Assembly: GCA_030765065.1 (NCBI GenBank)
Contig: CM060990.1
Location: 665,768,618 to 665,832,617 of the forward strand
Direction: 5' to 3'
DNA from: Deroplatys truncata
Taxonomy: Eukaryota; Arthropoda; Insecta; Mantodea; Mantidae
DNA length: 64,000 nucleotides
Positions 42,702-53,479 of this stretch are shown in pieces. Numbering within the stretch: position 1 is the first letter of the stretch; each line of letters begins with the position of its first letter. Under the pieces are notes generated by a model, which did not search any database, was not told the origin of the DNA, and saw only the letters and a program-made list of their open reading frames with translations. The translations under genes were made by a program, and so were the position numbers.

Positions 42702-43519
42702 TGTCGTAGTAATCTGTTCTATCTTATTTGCTGGGCGCCTGTTATTGTTTGATCATTTTAAGAATAGGGTGCTTTGTCCTCCGGCTAACTATTATTACTC
42801 AGTCGAGCAAATATCTCTGAGCAAGGCGTGTAAACGGAAAGGAGTTGTTACTAAAGGAAAACACTGATAAAAGAATTTATTTTCACACTTTTATTACCGT
42901 CACATTTAATTAATAGTTCACATCTTTAATCTTGATACACGCCTGACTGAAACTGTTATATTTCCGAATGTAATTACTGTCGTATTCGTTGCCGCGTACT
43001 TCACATTTTGTAACTAACTTTACGACGCGAGAGATTCTTCCAAACTGTATAATGTGCTCTTCACGATAGATTCTTCAAGACTGCGTGATGTGTACCTCGC
43101 GAATGATTCTTTAGAACTGCGTGAAACATGCTTATAGCTCTATAATATATACTCCTTCACCTCGAAATGCCTAAACATTATAATAGAGCTACTATTGGTT
43201 ACCAAATCGCGCCAACATTAGCGTCTGTTTTGTCAGCCAATCACAATTACTAATGCTCAAGAGAAGATATTCCCTCCATTTTTAAAGAAAGGCACGCTAC
43301 CCTAACGTCATTTGTTTGTCTCTTCTTAGTGATAAACAACTCACCTCATCGGTTCATTGTTACCCACTTCTATTGTCAGTTTCAGTGAGACCGTGTAAAC
43401 TTATTTCCTAACAATGCTTATGGCTAACAAACATCTAAAAATCATTGTCATACAATAATGTTAATTTACACTACAATCACTCTGGCGTTCACAGTGTTGT
43501 GATATAAAATACTGCCTCA
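42702..43519 (-). mobile_element. Solo LTR of the Gypsy-type retrotransposon
   Basis: On the minus strand it runs TGAGGCAGTATTTTATATCA to CTACGACA and matches the LTR at 24702-25532 throughout, including the polyadenylation-like AATAAAAGTG and the repeated GCGA..TTCTT motif block (43024-43130). TAGT flanks both sides as a 4-bp target-site duplication, typical of Gypsy-type integrases. It most likely arose by recombination between the two LTRs of a full element. Confidence 0.85.
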
Positions 43520-43523
43520 TAGT

Positions 43524-44110
43524 GAATGCCTTGTATCTGTTGCATGCTGTTAATGATTTTATGTTCCGAAACGGTATCGGATAATTGGCTTTCATATGCG
43601 TATCGTAAAAGCGCAATAGCATAATTAAATTTCATTTGCAGGAATATTTTTAATGTGTGTTGCCCTCCACTGGAACTTGGAAGCAGTGGCTGTTCCAAGG
43701 TCGCATTTGATAGTTAAAGAGGTACAATATTAAGCAATGTAGTCCCTACAATCAGAGCGTTACATTTTGAACGGGTTATAAAAATACTCAAACCAAATTT
43801 GGAGAATTAATTGTAGGACTGTAAATGTGCAATATGTTAAGTTTTTGGAACGGTTCCATTCTAAGAATCGTTACAAAATAACGGCTACACCACCTTATCT
43901 CTCTAATTCAGATATCTATGTTTCAGAATATTACAAAATTTAAATAAACTATTTAAATTTATAATTTAAAAAAAACTGGAAATGCTCTCTCTGAATTATA
44001 AAAGAAGAGTATTCAAATCCACTGCATTCATTTATTCTGTCAGATCTTAATGCATTCAATACTAAAAAATGCTCCTGTTCTTAAATTATTTGCATGTCAA
44101 GGAGACTGTA
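43524..44110. other. No feature seen
   Basis: AT-rich sequence. The minus ORF starting at 43698 runs into the LTR end and has no known motif. Confidence 0.5.
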
Positions 44111-44844
44111 TACGAAGGTCGTCAAATAAGTTAGTTTCCCTATTTTATATATAAAAAAAATTACACACAATTGATCGTGTTGAATTAATTTTATTTATAT
44201 TGTACAAACCTTCTGCTACTTTTCTACATAGTCAACATGTTTTTCCAAGCATTTTTGGGGACGTGACACAAGTTTTTCCAAGCCGGTGTTGTACAGGTCG
44301 GGTCCTGTGCTCGCAACCAGCTGTTCACTGATTGACTTCATCATTGGTGTTAAAAGTGCTTACCTTTGATTTGGAGGAACATGTGAAAATCACTTGGGGC
44401 AAGCTCCGGTAAATACGGAGGATACGAGAAAACTTCCAAGTTGAATCTTGACCCAGGCGGAGCTCAGAAGATTCAACTGGGGAGTTTTCTCGCATCCTCC
44501 ATATTCACCAGATCTTTTCCCAAGTGATTTTCACATGTTCCCCTGACTCAAAGGTCATATTGGAGGTAAGCACTTCAACACCATGACGAAGAGAATCAGA
44601 AGTGAACAAGAAATCGGGTCCTGTGCTCCTAACCAGCTGTGTTACGAGTAGAGGACCCGACCTGATACAACACTGGCTTGGAAAAAATTGTGTCATGTCC
44701 CCAAAAATGCTTGAAAAAACATATTGACTATGTAAAAATATAACAGAAGGATTGTACAATATAAATAAAACGAATTCAACATGATCGATTGTGTGTAATG
44801 TTTTTTATAAAATAGGGAAACTTACTTATTGGACGCCCCTCGTA
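44111..44844. mobile_element. Palindromic (foldback) mariner derivative
   Basis: The left arm (44111-44449) is the reverse complement of the right arm (44466-44844) apart from substitutions and small indels. Both ends carry the mariner-like terminal sequence TACGA.GG..GTC.AATAAG, then TTTCCCTATTTTAT, with TA at the borders. Each arm encodes, pointing outward, the C-terminal part of a mariner transposase: APSDFHMF region near the centre, then LEKLVSRPQKCLEKHVDYVE near the left end on the minus strand, and the mirrored version on the plus strand with more damage. There is no N-terminal half. The spacer is only about 16 bp, so the single strand would fold into a long hairpin. Confidence 0.9.
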
Positions 44845-45129
44845 ATATTTGTAGGCCGATATTGTTAGGAGTAGAACATTCAATAATTCAAAACTATTAG
44901 CAAGATACCAATAACACTTTAGAATGTTAACGCAATTAACAAGTGAGTGCTATACGCAAAAAGAATGTGGAAGATTGCAAATTTAGCCATGAAATTTTAA
45001 AAAATATCAGAGCCTAAAGCTAAAAATGTATAAGTTGACCCCTTGGGGTCAATGCAATTGATGCAATTAATAATCAAATCTTATAAATTTGCAGATACAC
45101 TCTTCTTGAACAGAATTATATAACTTTAA

Positions 45130-45915
45130 ATATTAAATGCGAGATAAGATTGTTTGCAGAGGATTGCATTATTTACAATAAAATTCGGAATATTGTAGAT
45201 GAATCCGCGCTTTAGGGTGATTTAAATGAAATAAGTAATCGGACTGCTGCAAATAAAATGATCTAGGAAAAGTAAGTCCTTTGCATTTAGCAAATCTGAT
45301 TGAGAATCGTTCATAACTATCACATGGGCGGAGTAGGTGGGCAGCTGCCAATATTTTGGTGTATACTTGGCGATAACGCTGGATGGGACGATCAGGTAAA
45401 TTCTACATCTAGGAAAGCGTGGAAAACATTGCATTTCATAATGAGGATACTGAAAAAGAGGAGCGCAAAGTCCAGGGAAATTGCCTCTAAGTCTTTAGTG
45501 CGGCCGGTTAAAGAATATGGAGTAGTGTGTTGGGACCAGTATAGAGTTAATCAAATTGATTCGTTAGAAAAGATACAGAGAAGAGTTATAAAACTCATAA
45601 ACAAAGGTACATTTTTGGCGCCTACAAAAGAGGAAGAGGTTAAATTGAAGCCTTTAAAAGTTCGGCGTAAGAGGCATCGGTTATTTAAAGCTTATGTTGG
45701 TTCAAACGCATGGGTGGGCGTTAGTGAAAGTTTGGAGAACCCAACATATTACGAAAGAAACCATAATTAAAATTAAGGGAAGAACGGACGTTGAAAAATT
45801 CTCCTTTGTTGGTAGAATCATTGAAGAATGGAATTAATTATCTGCAGTAGCCTTTCAGGGCTGTTCTCAGTCCGTGAGGAAATTTAAGAAAAATCTGAAC
45901 AGAATAAATGTTGGA
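45130..45915 (+). pseudogene. CR1-like LINE reverse transcriptase, C-terminal half
   Basis: Frame-shifted pieces give RLFAEDCIIYNKI (the (F/Y)ADD catalytic box with D changed to E) at about 45145-45180 and DESAL.GDLNEISN. From 45395 a long frame follows with STSRKAWKTLHFIMRILKKR, SLVRPVKEYGVVCWDQYRV and DSLEKIQRRVIKLINKGT. The end reads FSFVGRIIEEWN and VRKFKKNLNRINV. These are the thumb and C-terminal motifs of CR1- and Jockey-like LINEs. The endonuclease and most of the RT are missing, as expected for a 5'-truncated insertion. Confidence 0.85.
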
Positions 45916-46445
45916 TAATTAATTATGAAGGTTACTTAAATGTATATTTGAAATTTTATAAATCTGATATGAACACTAGTGGTAAACTTCCTGGCTATAC
46001 TGACTGGATAGATAATTAGTGAATGTAAATAGTAAAATAATTAATGCTTTCAAAACTTTTAGCTGTTATGTTACAAAATCATAAACTGGTAGCTACAGTA
46101 AACGATTTGTTGTTACAACAGTTTTATCTATAGTATTGTTTATTGCTCATTGTATTATTATTGTTTTGTAATATTATTTACTACATTTAACTCTGCCACC
46201 GGGTGATATCAATTTGCAGTGAAGAAATAAATACATACATAAACAAAAGTTTAACCTTTAGTGAAATTTTTCCACTAAACTTCTGACAAGATCTTAAACA
46301 CCCGTCTTTTTTTTCAGTAGCAAACATTTATAAATGTTTAGTTTCATAATCTGTTTGTATTTTCTACCTCCTACACATTTAAATGCCCTTAAGCACTTTT
46401 TAAATACTATCGTGTTAAGGTGATAGGGAATTTACAACTTAATTC
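45916..46445. other. LINE 3' UTR or flank, AT-rich
   Basis: It follows the CR1-like fragment and ends near 46245 with GAAATAAATACATACATAAA, which may be its 3' tail. Nothing else is seen. Confidence 0.4.
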
Positions 46446-46880
46446 CACCGAGCTCAGGCGGTTACATCTGTGACCCACATTCAGGAGGTCCCGGGATTGA
46501 TCCCCGGTGACCGCCTCTCGGGCCTATGGGATTTTGTGGTTTCCCCGGATCGCCAAACGAATGCTGGAGTGGTTAATCTTCTACCGTGACTCTCATTTCC
46601 TGTATCCATCATTTTCCTTGTCATCTTTTTCAGGGTTATATGCCCAGGTGACGGTGTTCGGTGGGTTGCGGCTGGGCGGTGGCTTGCGCCTGTAAAGGTT
46701 TCTTCCCTGGGGTCGCTGCGGTAACGTCGGATGCGTTCTATCTGGAAATGTTAGGAACCCCGTCCATGCCTGCGCCCGTCGGGACTCTTCCCTCATCCTT
46801 CCCTCCCAGGGATCACATTGGAAGCACAAGGGGCCAACTGCGTGCGGTGGGGGTCCCTCAGTGACACGTACCTTTACTTT
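46446..46880 (+). repeat. SINE-B copy 5 with long 3' body
   Basis: The head GAGCTCAGGCGGTTACATC and the box B-like CGGGATTGATCCCCG are followed by GACCGCCTCTCGGGCCTATG, GGTTTCCCCGGATCGCC and the body through GGTGACGGTGTTCGGTGG, GGAAATGTTAGGAACCCCGTC and ATCACATTGGAAGCACAAG. The last motifs are shared with repeat M at 36605 and 38480, but the final about 300 bp of M are absent here. It ends in ACGTACCTTTACTTTTA. Confidence 0.85.
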
Positions 46881-47340
46881 TACAACTTAATCCCGTTTTC
46901 CTGGCAAACTATTTTTTTTCAACATTTGGCAATTCAAATGCTCCACAAGATGGAGTTTTAATAGAATCTATTTGAAATTTTGAGCATCGGTTCTTGAAAA
47001 CTCAACCTAGGTACTTAAATATGTTTTATCCTGGCTATGTTAGTTTTTAAATATATTTTGTAGCATTCGTTTAAAGTTAAATTATATAACTTTATAATTT
47101 ATTCTGGTACGAGGAACAGATAAAAAACAGTCTTTGATTTCAAAGATAGGATACTTAAAAATCGATCCTTATATTAAAACTTAATACTAGGGATCGTTTC
47201 CAAAATTCCCAGTTGTTTTAAATATTAGTATCTGTAAAGCTATAAATCATATTGAACTGGAATTTGCATACCTCCTATATGCACATCAGATAAACGAATA
47301 ACATAAGCATAAATTAAGTGGAGAATAAATGGCGAAAATT
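46881..47340. other. Pre-insertion flank of the R1-clade element
   Basis: AT-rich, no motif. It joins in sequence to 52688 onward once the R1-clade element is removed. Confidence 0.5.
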
Positions 47341-47353
47341 GCAAAAAAGAAAA
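47341..47353. repeat. Target-site duplication, 3' side of the R1-clade element
   Basis: GCAAAAAAGAAAA occurs here and again at 52675-52687. The preceding T is also shared, giving 13-14 bp. Confidence 0.7.
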
Positions 47354-47480
47354 AAAATATAAAAAATATAAAAAAATATAAAATATAAAATAAAAAATAA
47401 AAAAATATAAAAAATATAAAAAATATAAAAAAATAAAAAATATAAAAAATAAAAAATAATAAAAAATAAAAAATATAATC
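47354..47480 (-). repeat. T-rich 3' tail of the R1-clade element, (TATTTTTTA)-like
   Basis: On the coding (minus) strand the element ends in irregular TATATTTTTTATTTTTTAT repeats, not in poly(A). The run ends exactly at the flanking duplication. The small ORF on this stretch is an artefact of the low complexity. Confidence 0.75.
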
Positions 47481-47900
47481 TGCATCATATGTCCTGGCAC
47501 CTAGATTCTAAACCAGGACTTAACTTTGTAAACCGTAAACGAAATACTTAGCTTCTGTCTATCATCTTGAATCTTGCAGAAAATAACTAACCTATTCTAA
47601 CTACTTGACCTACAAAACTACAAGTCACACAAAATGACTTTTTATTTCCTCCTATATTTAAATTTATAGCGAACATAAATTTATTTACCGGATTTTATAT
47701 ATGTTAAAATATAATATTTAACTTCTCTAAATTATATTATACCGCTATTTCCTGTTGAATTTCTTATGTAATCTGGTATCCAAACCTTTCCTCAAACATC
47801 TAAATATAATGCTATTTTTCGCATTTATATGGGAGAAAGAAAATTAATATTATTATTATTTAAATCATTAATTTTGTTTAAATAATTTTGTTTAAATATT
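47481..47900 (-). other. 3' UTR of the R1-clade element
   Basis: AT-rich sequence between the ORF2 stop and the T-rich tail. I see no strong secondary structure. It probably contains the site bound by the element's reverse transcriptase. Confidence 0.6.
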
Positions 47901-50900
47901 CTAATCTGATACGTTTTGTTCAGGTTCTTCATCTTCTTCAATTGTCTGAAGATATTCACTTCCATTAATATCCGCCTCCAACGTTCGCATGGAAACCCAA
48001 TAATGTCGTCTTCTATTTATTCTTCCAGGTATTACATCTAAGTCATACGTATAATCCATTGCTGGAACTTCTCTTAACTGTATATTATCCAAAACATTTT
48101 GATCTTGTAAACGTTGTGATCTTCTTATAGCCATAATCACATTTCCACCCATCGGTCTGCTATCACTCTGACGATCCTTAAGATTTCTATATTCGTCCAT
48201 AACGTTTGCAGATACTATTCCCACCATTTGTTCTAAAATCTGAAGATCTTCTTTATGCCTAACAATCTCGTAGATCATCTTCCCGGCTAATAATGTTCTT
48301 CCCTCCTGTACTATCTGATTATATTTACAACATTCAAAAATAGTATGCTCTGGAGTATCAAACACTTCACATTTATCACAATTTTCATCCGTTCTTCGTC
48401 CAATTTTCTTAAAATATGAGTTGAATGGACCATGCCCTGAGATATATTGAACACCTTCTTTTTTTAGTTGAATATCTTTTAATCGAAGTCTCTCTTTGAT
48501 ACTTGGGTAAATAGTATACACTCTTCTTCCTGTTACTCAATTATTCCACTCCTGTTGCCATTCATATAATAATTCATTTTTCACTTCCTTCAGAGTCCTA
48601 CATCCTTTGCCAATTATTTCCTGCACTTTTTCATAGTCATGCTTCTTTAACCAATATGCTGCGCCTCTCGATCTTATAATAAAATCTATTGGCCAAATGG
48701 CCAATATTACAAAAATTGCATCCGTCGGCGTAGTTTTTACTATCCCAATACATCTTAAGATCGATTGACGTTGCATTCTTCTTAAAAAAATTTTATTTTT
48801 AATTAATCTAGCCTTATGAGCCCAAGTACCCGCGGCATATGCTACTATACCTACCATAATCGCGGTATGGTAAATTCTTGTTACATCTAAAGGAATCTTG
48901 TAATTCCGAGTTGTCATAGATGCCAATTTCATCATTGTTTTGGTGGCTTTATTAGTTACTTGATTTAGATGATAATCATAATTTAGTCTTTCGTCCAAAT
49001 TTACACCTAAATATTTAAATTCTCTCTGTCTCTTTATATTGGTATCATTTATTTTTATCCCTGGGTCTCTTTTTAGTTTACCTTTCAGAAGCATATAAGC
49101 TGACTTATGAGGTGCTATAGTTAACTTTGTCTTCTCACACCATTGTTGCAGGTTGTTTATTATAATGTTAGATTTAGCTTCTATCTCTTGTCGACTTTCC
49201 GCATCAAGAACTATTCACAAATCATCTGCGTAAGCTATCACATCACTTGTTTCTTTAAGAACAGCAAGATCTTCTAAAAGAGGTTCTATTAGGATATCCC
49301 AAAACAAAGGTCCAAGAACTGATCCCTGTGGGCATCCCTTCGATATATCTCTATATATAATATCATTTTCACCAACTATATGAACACTACGATCTTTGCA
49401 ATAATCTTTTAATATATTGTACAAACTTCTTGGATATTCTTTTAATCTTAATATATCAAATAACTCGGGCCACCACAAATTATCAAAGGCGCCCGAGATA
49501 TCAAAAAATATACCAATTACATATTTACTATTACTGCTTCTGACCACCTTTATCGCCTTATTAACAGCATCTTCAGTTGAACTTCCCTTTCTGAAACCAT
49601 ATTGCTTTTCAGTTAAACCCAGCATAAGACGATATTCACAAATTCTTTTATGTATCAACATTTCAAATATTTTTCCAAAACTGTTCAATAAACAGATAGG
49701 TCTATAGGACTTAGGTTGCATAGGATCCTTATCTTTCCCTTTCTTCAAAATAATGACACGTGCCCGTTTCCAACAGTATGGGAAAACACCGAATATTAGA
49801 CATTCATTAAAAAGTTTACATAAATATGGTGCAATTTCCTCTTCTAAACATTGAATGATTTCAGCCATGATTCCATCTGGTCCTGTAGCCTTGTTACGTT
49901 TTAATTGCCTTATCATCGACGTTACTTCCGTAATATCATATGGGTAAATAACTTTCATGTTTTCATACTTCTCTCTGAATCTGCTTCTTTTTTGACTTTG
50001 TTCCACCGAATCATCTTGGCATTTGTCAACAGGTAATAATATGCTTAATAAATAGCTTATTGACTCCATCCATGTAGTTGAATAAGTTCCATCCTCCTTA
50101 TATAAAGTTGAGATAACTTCCGGCGCAGCTATTTTTTCCATTACTAATTTATAAGGAGTACCCCACATATTTGCTTTTAAATTCGAATCTACAAATTGTT
50201 CCCATGAGGCTTTTCTAATCTCTTCTAGTTTCTCCTTATATTTAGTTTTCAGAAGTCTATATTTAGCTAAATTCATACCCATCTCATTTACCGTTTTACT
50301 TTTCTGGTATACACGTCTAGATTTTCTGACTTTACTCCTTAACTTCTGTAGTTGATCATTCCAAAAGGAGTGTCCTATATATTTACTATTATTTTTACAC
50401 AATCCCTTCTCCATAGTTTGTTGTACTGCTCTTGTTAAATTGCTTGCTTTATAGTTTATGTCACCCTTAGTGTAGTCATGTAGTATAAAGTATTTTCTAA
50501 CTACATCCCAATTCACATTTTTTGTTATATATTTTCTATGGTTGCTTGGAAAAGATCTTTCCTTATCTACATCAAACATTAAATCCATATATATCAAGTT
50601 ATGATCACTCGTTGTCAATTGCTGAGCAACTTTCCAATTGAATACTTTATTCTTTATATATCCTTTTGCTAATGTTAAATCAATATTCTTAGTTGAATCT
50701 GCTCTACTCACAAAAGTATATGGATTATTCGGTTGATTTAAAATTTCTAATTGGAAACTAGTAATGACTTCCTGAAGTTTGTCTCCTCTTTCATCTGGAT
50801 TCTTGCTAAACTACATTTTTGATTTGGCGTTCGCATCCATTGAATAAATTATTGACTTATTGGAGTAGGCTTCCAGAATTGTTGACATCTTTTCCAAGTG

Positions 50901-51299
50901 TATATCTATTTCATGCATATATTGGAAATAATGGTTACAAAGAATGAAATTACTACCTTTATATTGTATTTCAATACAATTAACATATTCATCACAAAAC
51001 TGTGATATTTTTGTTGTATGAATTAATTTATTCTGTATTATTATAACAACTTTAGGATTTGCACCATCCAATACGGCGCGCGACGTTATTTTCATATGCG
51101 CCGGTTTGCCTTTAAATATATATGGTTCTTGGATACAAACCAAGTCCAATGCCATATCCTCCATTATTTTACTTATTTCCAACATAACTACTTTGGAACG
51201 CTGAGCATTAATCTGTCCCAATCTAAGATTGTGTGCTTCTTTAATCTCCTGGTTTATATTTACTTCTGAACTTCGATAACATGACAACTTCTTGTACAT
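47901..51299 (-). pseudogene. R1-clade ORF2: AP endonuclease, reverse transcriptase, C-terminal CCHC
   Basis: About 1,130 codons in one frame from ATG at 51299 to TAA at 47901, with three internal stops. The endonuclease comes first: GQINAQRSK, LVCIQEPYI, SMDANAKS, RADSTKNIDLTLA and TTSDHNLIYMDL (apurinic-type nuclease motifs). The reverse transcriptase follows: KRNKATGPDGI, PKSYRPICLLNSFGKIFE, EKQYGFRKGSSTEDAV, GIFFDISGAFDNLWW (catalytic D), KGCPQGSVLGPLFWDIL and AYADDL (catalytic DD, about 49218-49232). The C-terminus has GRRVYTIYPSIKERLRL, ISGHGPFNSYFKKIG and CDKCEVFDTPEHTIFEC (C-X2-C-X7-H-X4-C). Stops: TAG at 50811-50813 after NAKSKM, where the family normally has W (TGG to TAG); TGA at 49215-49217 just after YADDL; TGA at 48537-48539 before VTGRRVY. 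No frameshift is needed across the whole ORF. Confidence 0.92.
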
Positions 51300-52498
51300 T
51301 CATACTATTGCTTCTTCGTCATAATTTGTCCTCGAGATTAATCTATCAAAGTGCAACTTGTACAATGGACACTGTTTCCCACCTGGACACGATAGTTCTT
51401 TTTCTATACTTCTATTAGGATCCCTGACCATTAGAACCCTTTTCCTATTTTCACAAGCCACACAGATGGCCTTCTGATTCTTCTTGTCGCAGTCTTTTAT
51501 AGTATGATCTTGTTCCCCACAATGTGAACAAACTACTTTATCTTGTTGGCAATATTTAGCAACATGTCCATAATTCTGGCACTTCATGCATCTAGCTACC
51601 ACTGTATAATCCTCAACATTTATGGATTGGAAACCTATATATATCTTCCCTTTCTGCAACAACATTTTCCTCATCTTTGGTGATGCCTCGATGACATGAT
51701 GTACAGTATTTCTATTTCTGGGTCCTGTTTTAAACCTAAAATTGATTTGTTGATCAAAGTCCTCCCAATTTATTTCCTCTCCAAAATTTTGCTCATACAT
51801 ATCTTTCTTAAGGTCCTCTACCTTTTCATTTGCAAAGATATCGTACAAAACAATTAGTGGATTCCTTTTCCTAGGTGTTTCAATCTTTATATCCTTATTT
51901 TTCAAACTCATACTGTTCATAACTTTATCTTGATCCTCTTTTGTGTCGGTCTCAATTATGAAGTTTTTCTCCGTTGTTCTAATATTACTTATTTTGATTT
52001 TCTCTTTGAGAGGTTGCAAGTTTTTTGTTACTATTTGTTGAACTTCCTTACTACTTTTTCCCGATTGAGAGGAGATAAACAACTGAATTTTTTCTTTTGT
52101 AGAGCCTTATTGACTCTTTCCGTATTATCATCTACACTCATTTTTGTTATGTCTGCATATGAAAATTTCGGAGTAGTTTGTATTTCACTCTTCACTTTAA
52201 GTTCTGTCCTACATTGTACATATTCCAACCTTAGCTGATCATGTATTTCAGTTATTCTAGCCAAAAGTTTGCATACCTTCGATTTATTTGATACCGAAAT
52301 TTTATCGGCTGCTATTACTGAATCAATCTCAGCTACCAAATCAGTTATTTTTAGCTCTTCTGCTCTTTGAACAGCACTCATTTTTACCTCCTTATTACCT
52401 TCTTCTACATTTTTTTGACTTGGAGACCTAACCAGAGATGTCCTTGGTTTGAATACTTCCTCCTCCTCCTCCTTCTTACTCCCTCTGTCCTTGCTCAT
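51300..52498 (-). pseudogene. R1-clade ORF1 (gag-like, three zinc-knuckle region), one frameshift
   Basis: ATG at 52498 opens a charged N-terminus (MSKDRGSKKEEEEEVFK) followed by a helical, lysine-rich segment. At 52088-52093 a run of six A (minus strand) lacks one base, so the frame shifts; one more A would join KK to IQLFISSQSGK and give about 400 residues. The C-terminal part holds CMKCQNYGHVAKYC (51547-51588), CSHCGEQDHTIKDC (51490-51531) and a third Cys region CVAC.. to CPLYKLHF. These knuckles coat the element RNA in R1-clade ORF1 proteins. The ORF ends with TGA at 51302-51300, immediately followed by the ORF2 ATG in the same frame. The start is chosen as the first ATG in frame after the 5' UTR. 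Confidence 0.88.
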
Positions 52499-52674
52499 AT
52501 ATCAATGCTCCTTTCCGCCAATAGGTTACTAACGCAACTCTATTGCCCAGGGTCGGGGGACGTGGACCCGGGAGCAATCTGGCAGCTGTAGTGGACCGCG
52601 TACACACAACTGACGTCCAACTATATGTCACCTTTACTTTGATGGCAGGGGATATCTGCCAGACTCCGACCCCT
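52499..52674 (-). promoter_or_regulatory. 5' UTR of the R1-clade element (likely internal promoter region)
   Basis: The minus strand begins GGGGTCGGAGTCTGGCAG and is GC-richer than its surroundings, which is common for LINE 5' ends that carry an internal promoter. The boundary is set by the flanking duplication at 52675. Promoter activity is inferred, not seen. Confidence 0.5.
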
Positions 52675-52687
52675 GCAAAAAAGAAAA
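52675..52687. repeat. Target-site duplication, 5' side of the R1-clade element
   Basis: GCAAAAAAGAAAA matches 47341-47353 exactly. Confidence 0.7.
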
Positions 52688-53479
52688 TGACAATTTTGTG
52701 TATACATTTTATAGTGTATACATACATTGTGTAGGCAAAAAAGGTATATTTTAAGTGTATTTTTAAAATTGGCCATTTTGTACTGCAAATTTTGCACTAC
52801 ATCAGACGAAAAAATGGTAACTCCTACAGGTTGAAAACTTTTAGACCATCAATTGTTAAATATGTCAGCTTCTGTTTTCCTTTCATTTTAGCTCTGTCTA
52901 ACTCCGGAGGAAAGCATGCAAAAACCTCTTTCAGATAGGACGGTCTTGCTCGGAGAGCTTTTGTATGCTAAAGCCATGTGGTTTTATTTTTGCACCAAAA
53001 CGCGGGTTTGTTTTCTCCATTTTTGCTTTGAACAGTTTTTTCTGTGAGTGACATTTTCTGTTACAAATGATACGTTTTATCAAAAGCTGTCCAATTAACT
53101 AATTTAAATTTTATTATGATAAAATCCATCTCTAAGTGCTGTTGTCGATGTAGTTTGGTATTACTAACATGGTTGGTTATTTAAAAAATCTGTTGTGTTA
53201 TATTCGCATGACTTTCTCTAACCTCTGTCGTTATTAGTGAGTATGCAAATTATCTTATGAAAGTTTGTTTTCCTATCTCGTACTTTATTTTAATCGAAAC
53301 AAACCTTTCCGGAAATAGCCGCATCACACTTTTTGTTATAGATACAAAGAATATAGGGATAATCAAATGTTTAAGAACTGGACGCTATATGCTGGCTATA
53401 GAATCCCATACTATTTCCATAGTATCGAGAAAAACACCTGATAATCGACAGGACTTTAGAAGAATGATAAAGTATTGAA
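52688..53479. other. No gene seen
   Basis: AT-rich flank. TTATATTCGCATGACTTTCTCT at 53198-53219 also occurs with one change at about 17569, too short to call a family. Confidence 0.45.

Larger units (their letters stand above)
47354..52674 (-). mobile_element. Full-length R1-clade non-LTR retrotransposon (about 5.3 kb)
   Basis: Read on the minus strand, the element has a 5' UTR of about 175 bp, ORF1 with CCHC knuckles, ORF2 with endonuclease, reverse transcriptase and a C-terminal CCHC motif, a 3' UTR of about 430 bp and a T-rich simple-repeat tail. Direct repeats of 13-14 bp flank it. This is the R1-clade layout (as in R1, TRAS, SART, Waldo): ORF1 binds RNA, ORF2 nicks the target and copies the RNA in place. 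The absence of RNase H also fits. The flanks are not ribosomal DNA, so it is not a 28S-specific R1. Only one small frameshift and three in-frame stops interrupt the two genes, so it is one of the youngest insertions in the window. Confidence 0.9.

Noticed and set aside
47240-47500. Phe/Tyr-rich minus-strand ORF resembling membrane segments
   Set aside because: It arises from the T-rich tail of the R1-clade element.
49417-49707. 96-codon plus-strand ORF
   Set aside because: It is antisense to the reverse transcriptase domain of the R1-clade ORF2.
52031-52082. Programmed frameshift inside ORF1 of the R1-clade element
   Set aside because: The run is six A without a canonical slippery heptamer, and a one-base deletion from seven A explains it more simply; ORF1 normally is one frame in this clade.
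47354-52674. Insertion in 28S rDNA, as for classical R1
   Set aside because: The flanking sequence is AT-rich and shows no ribosomal RNA gene similarity that I can recognise.
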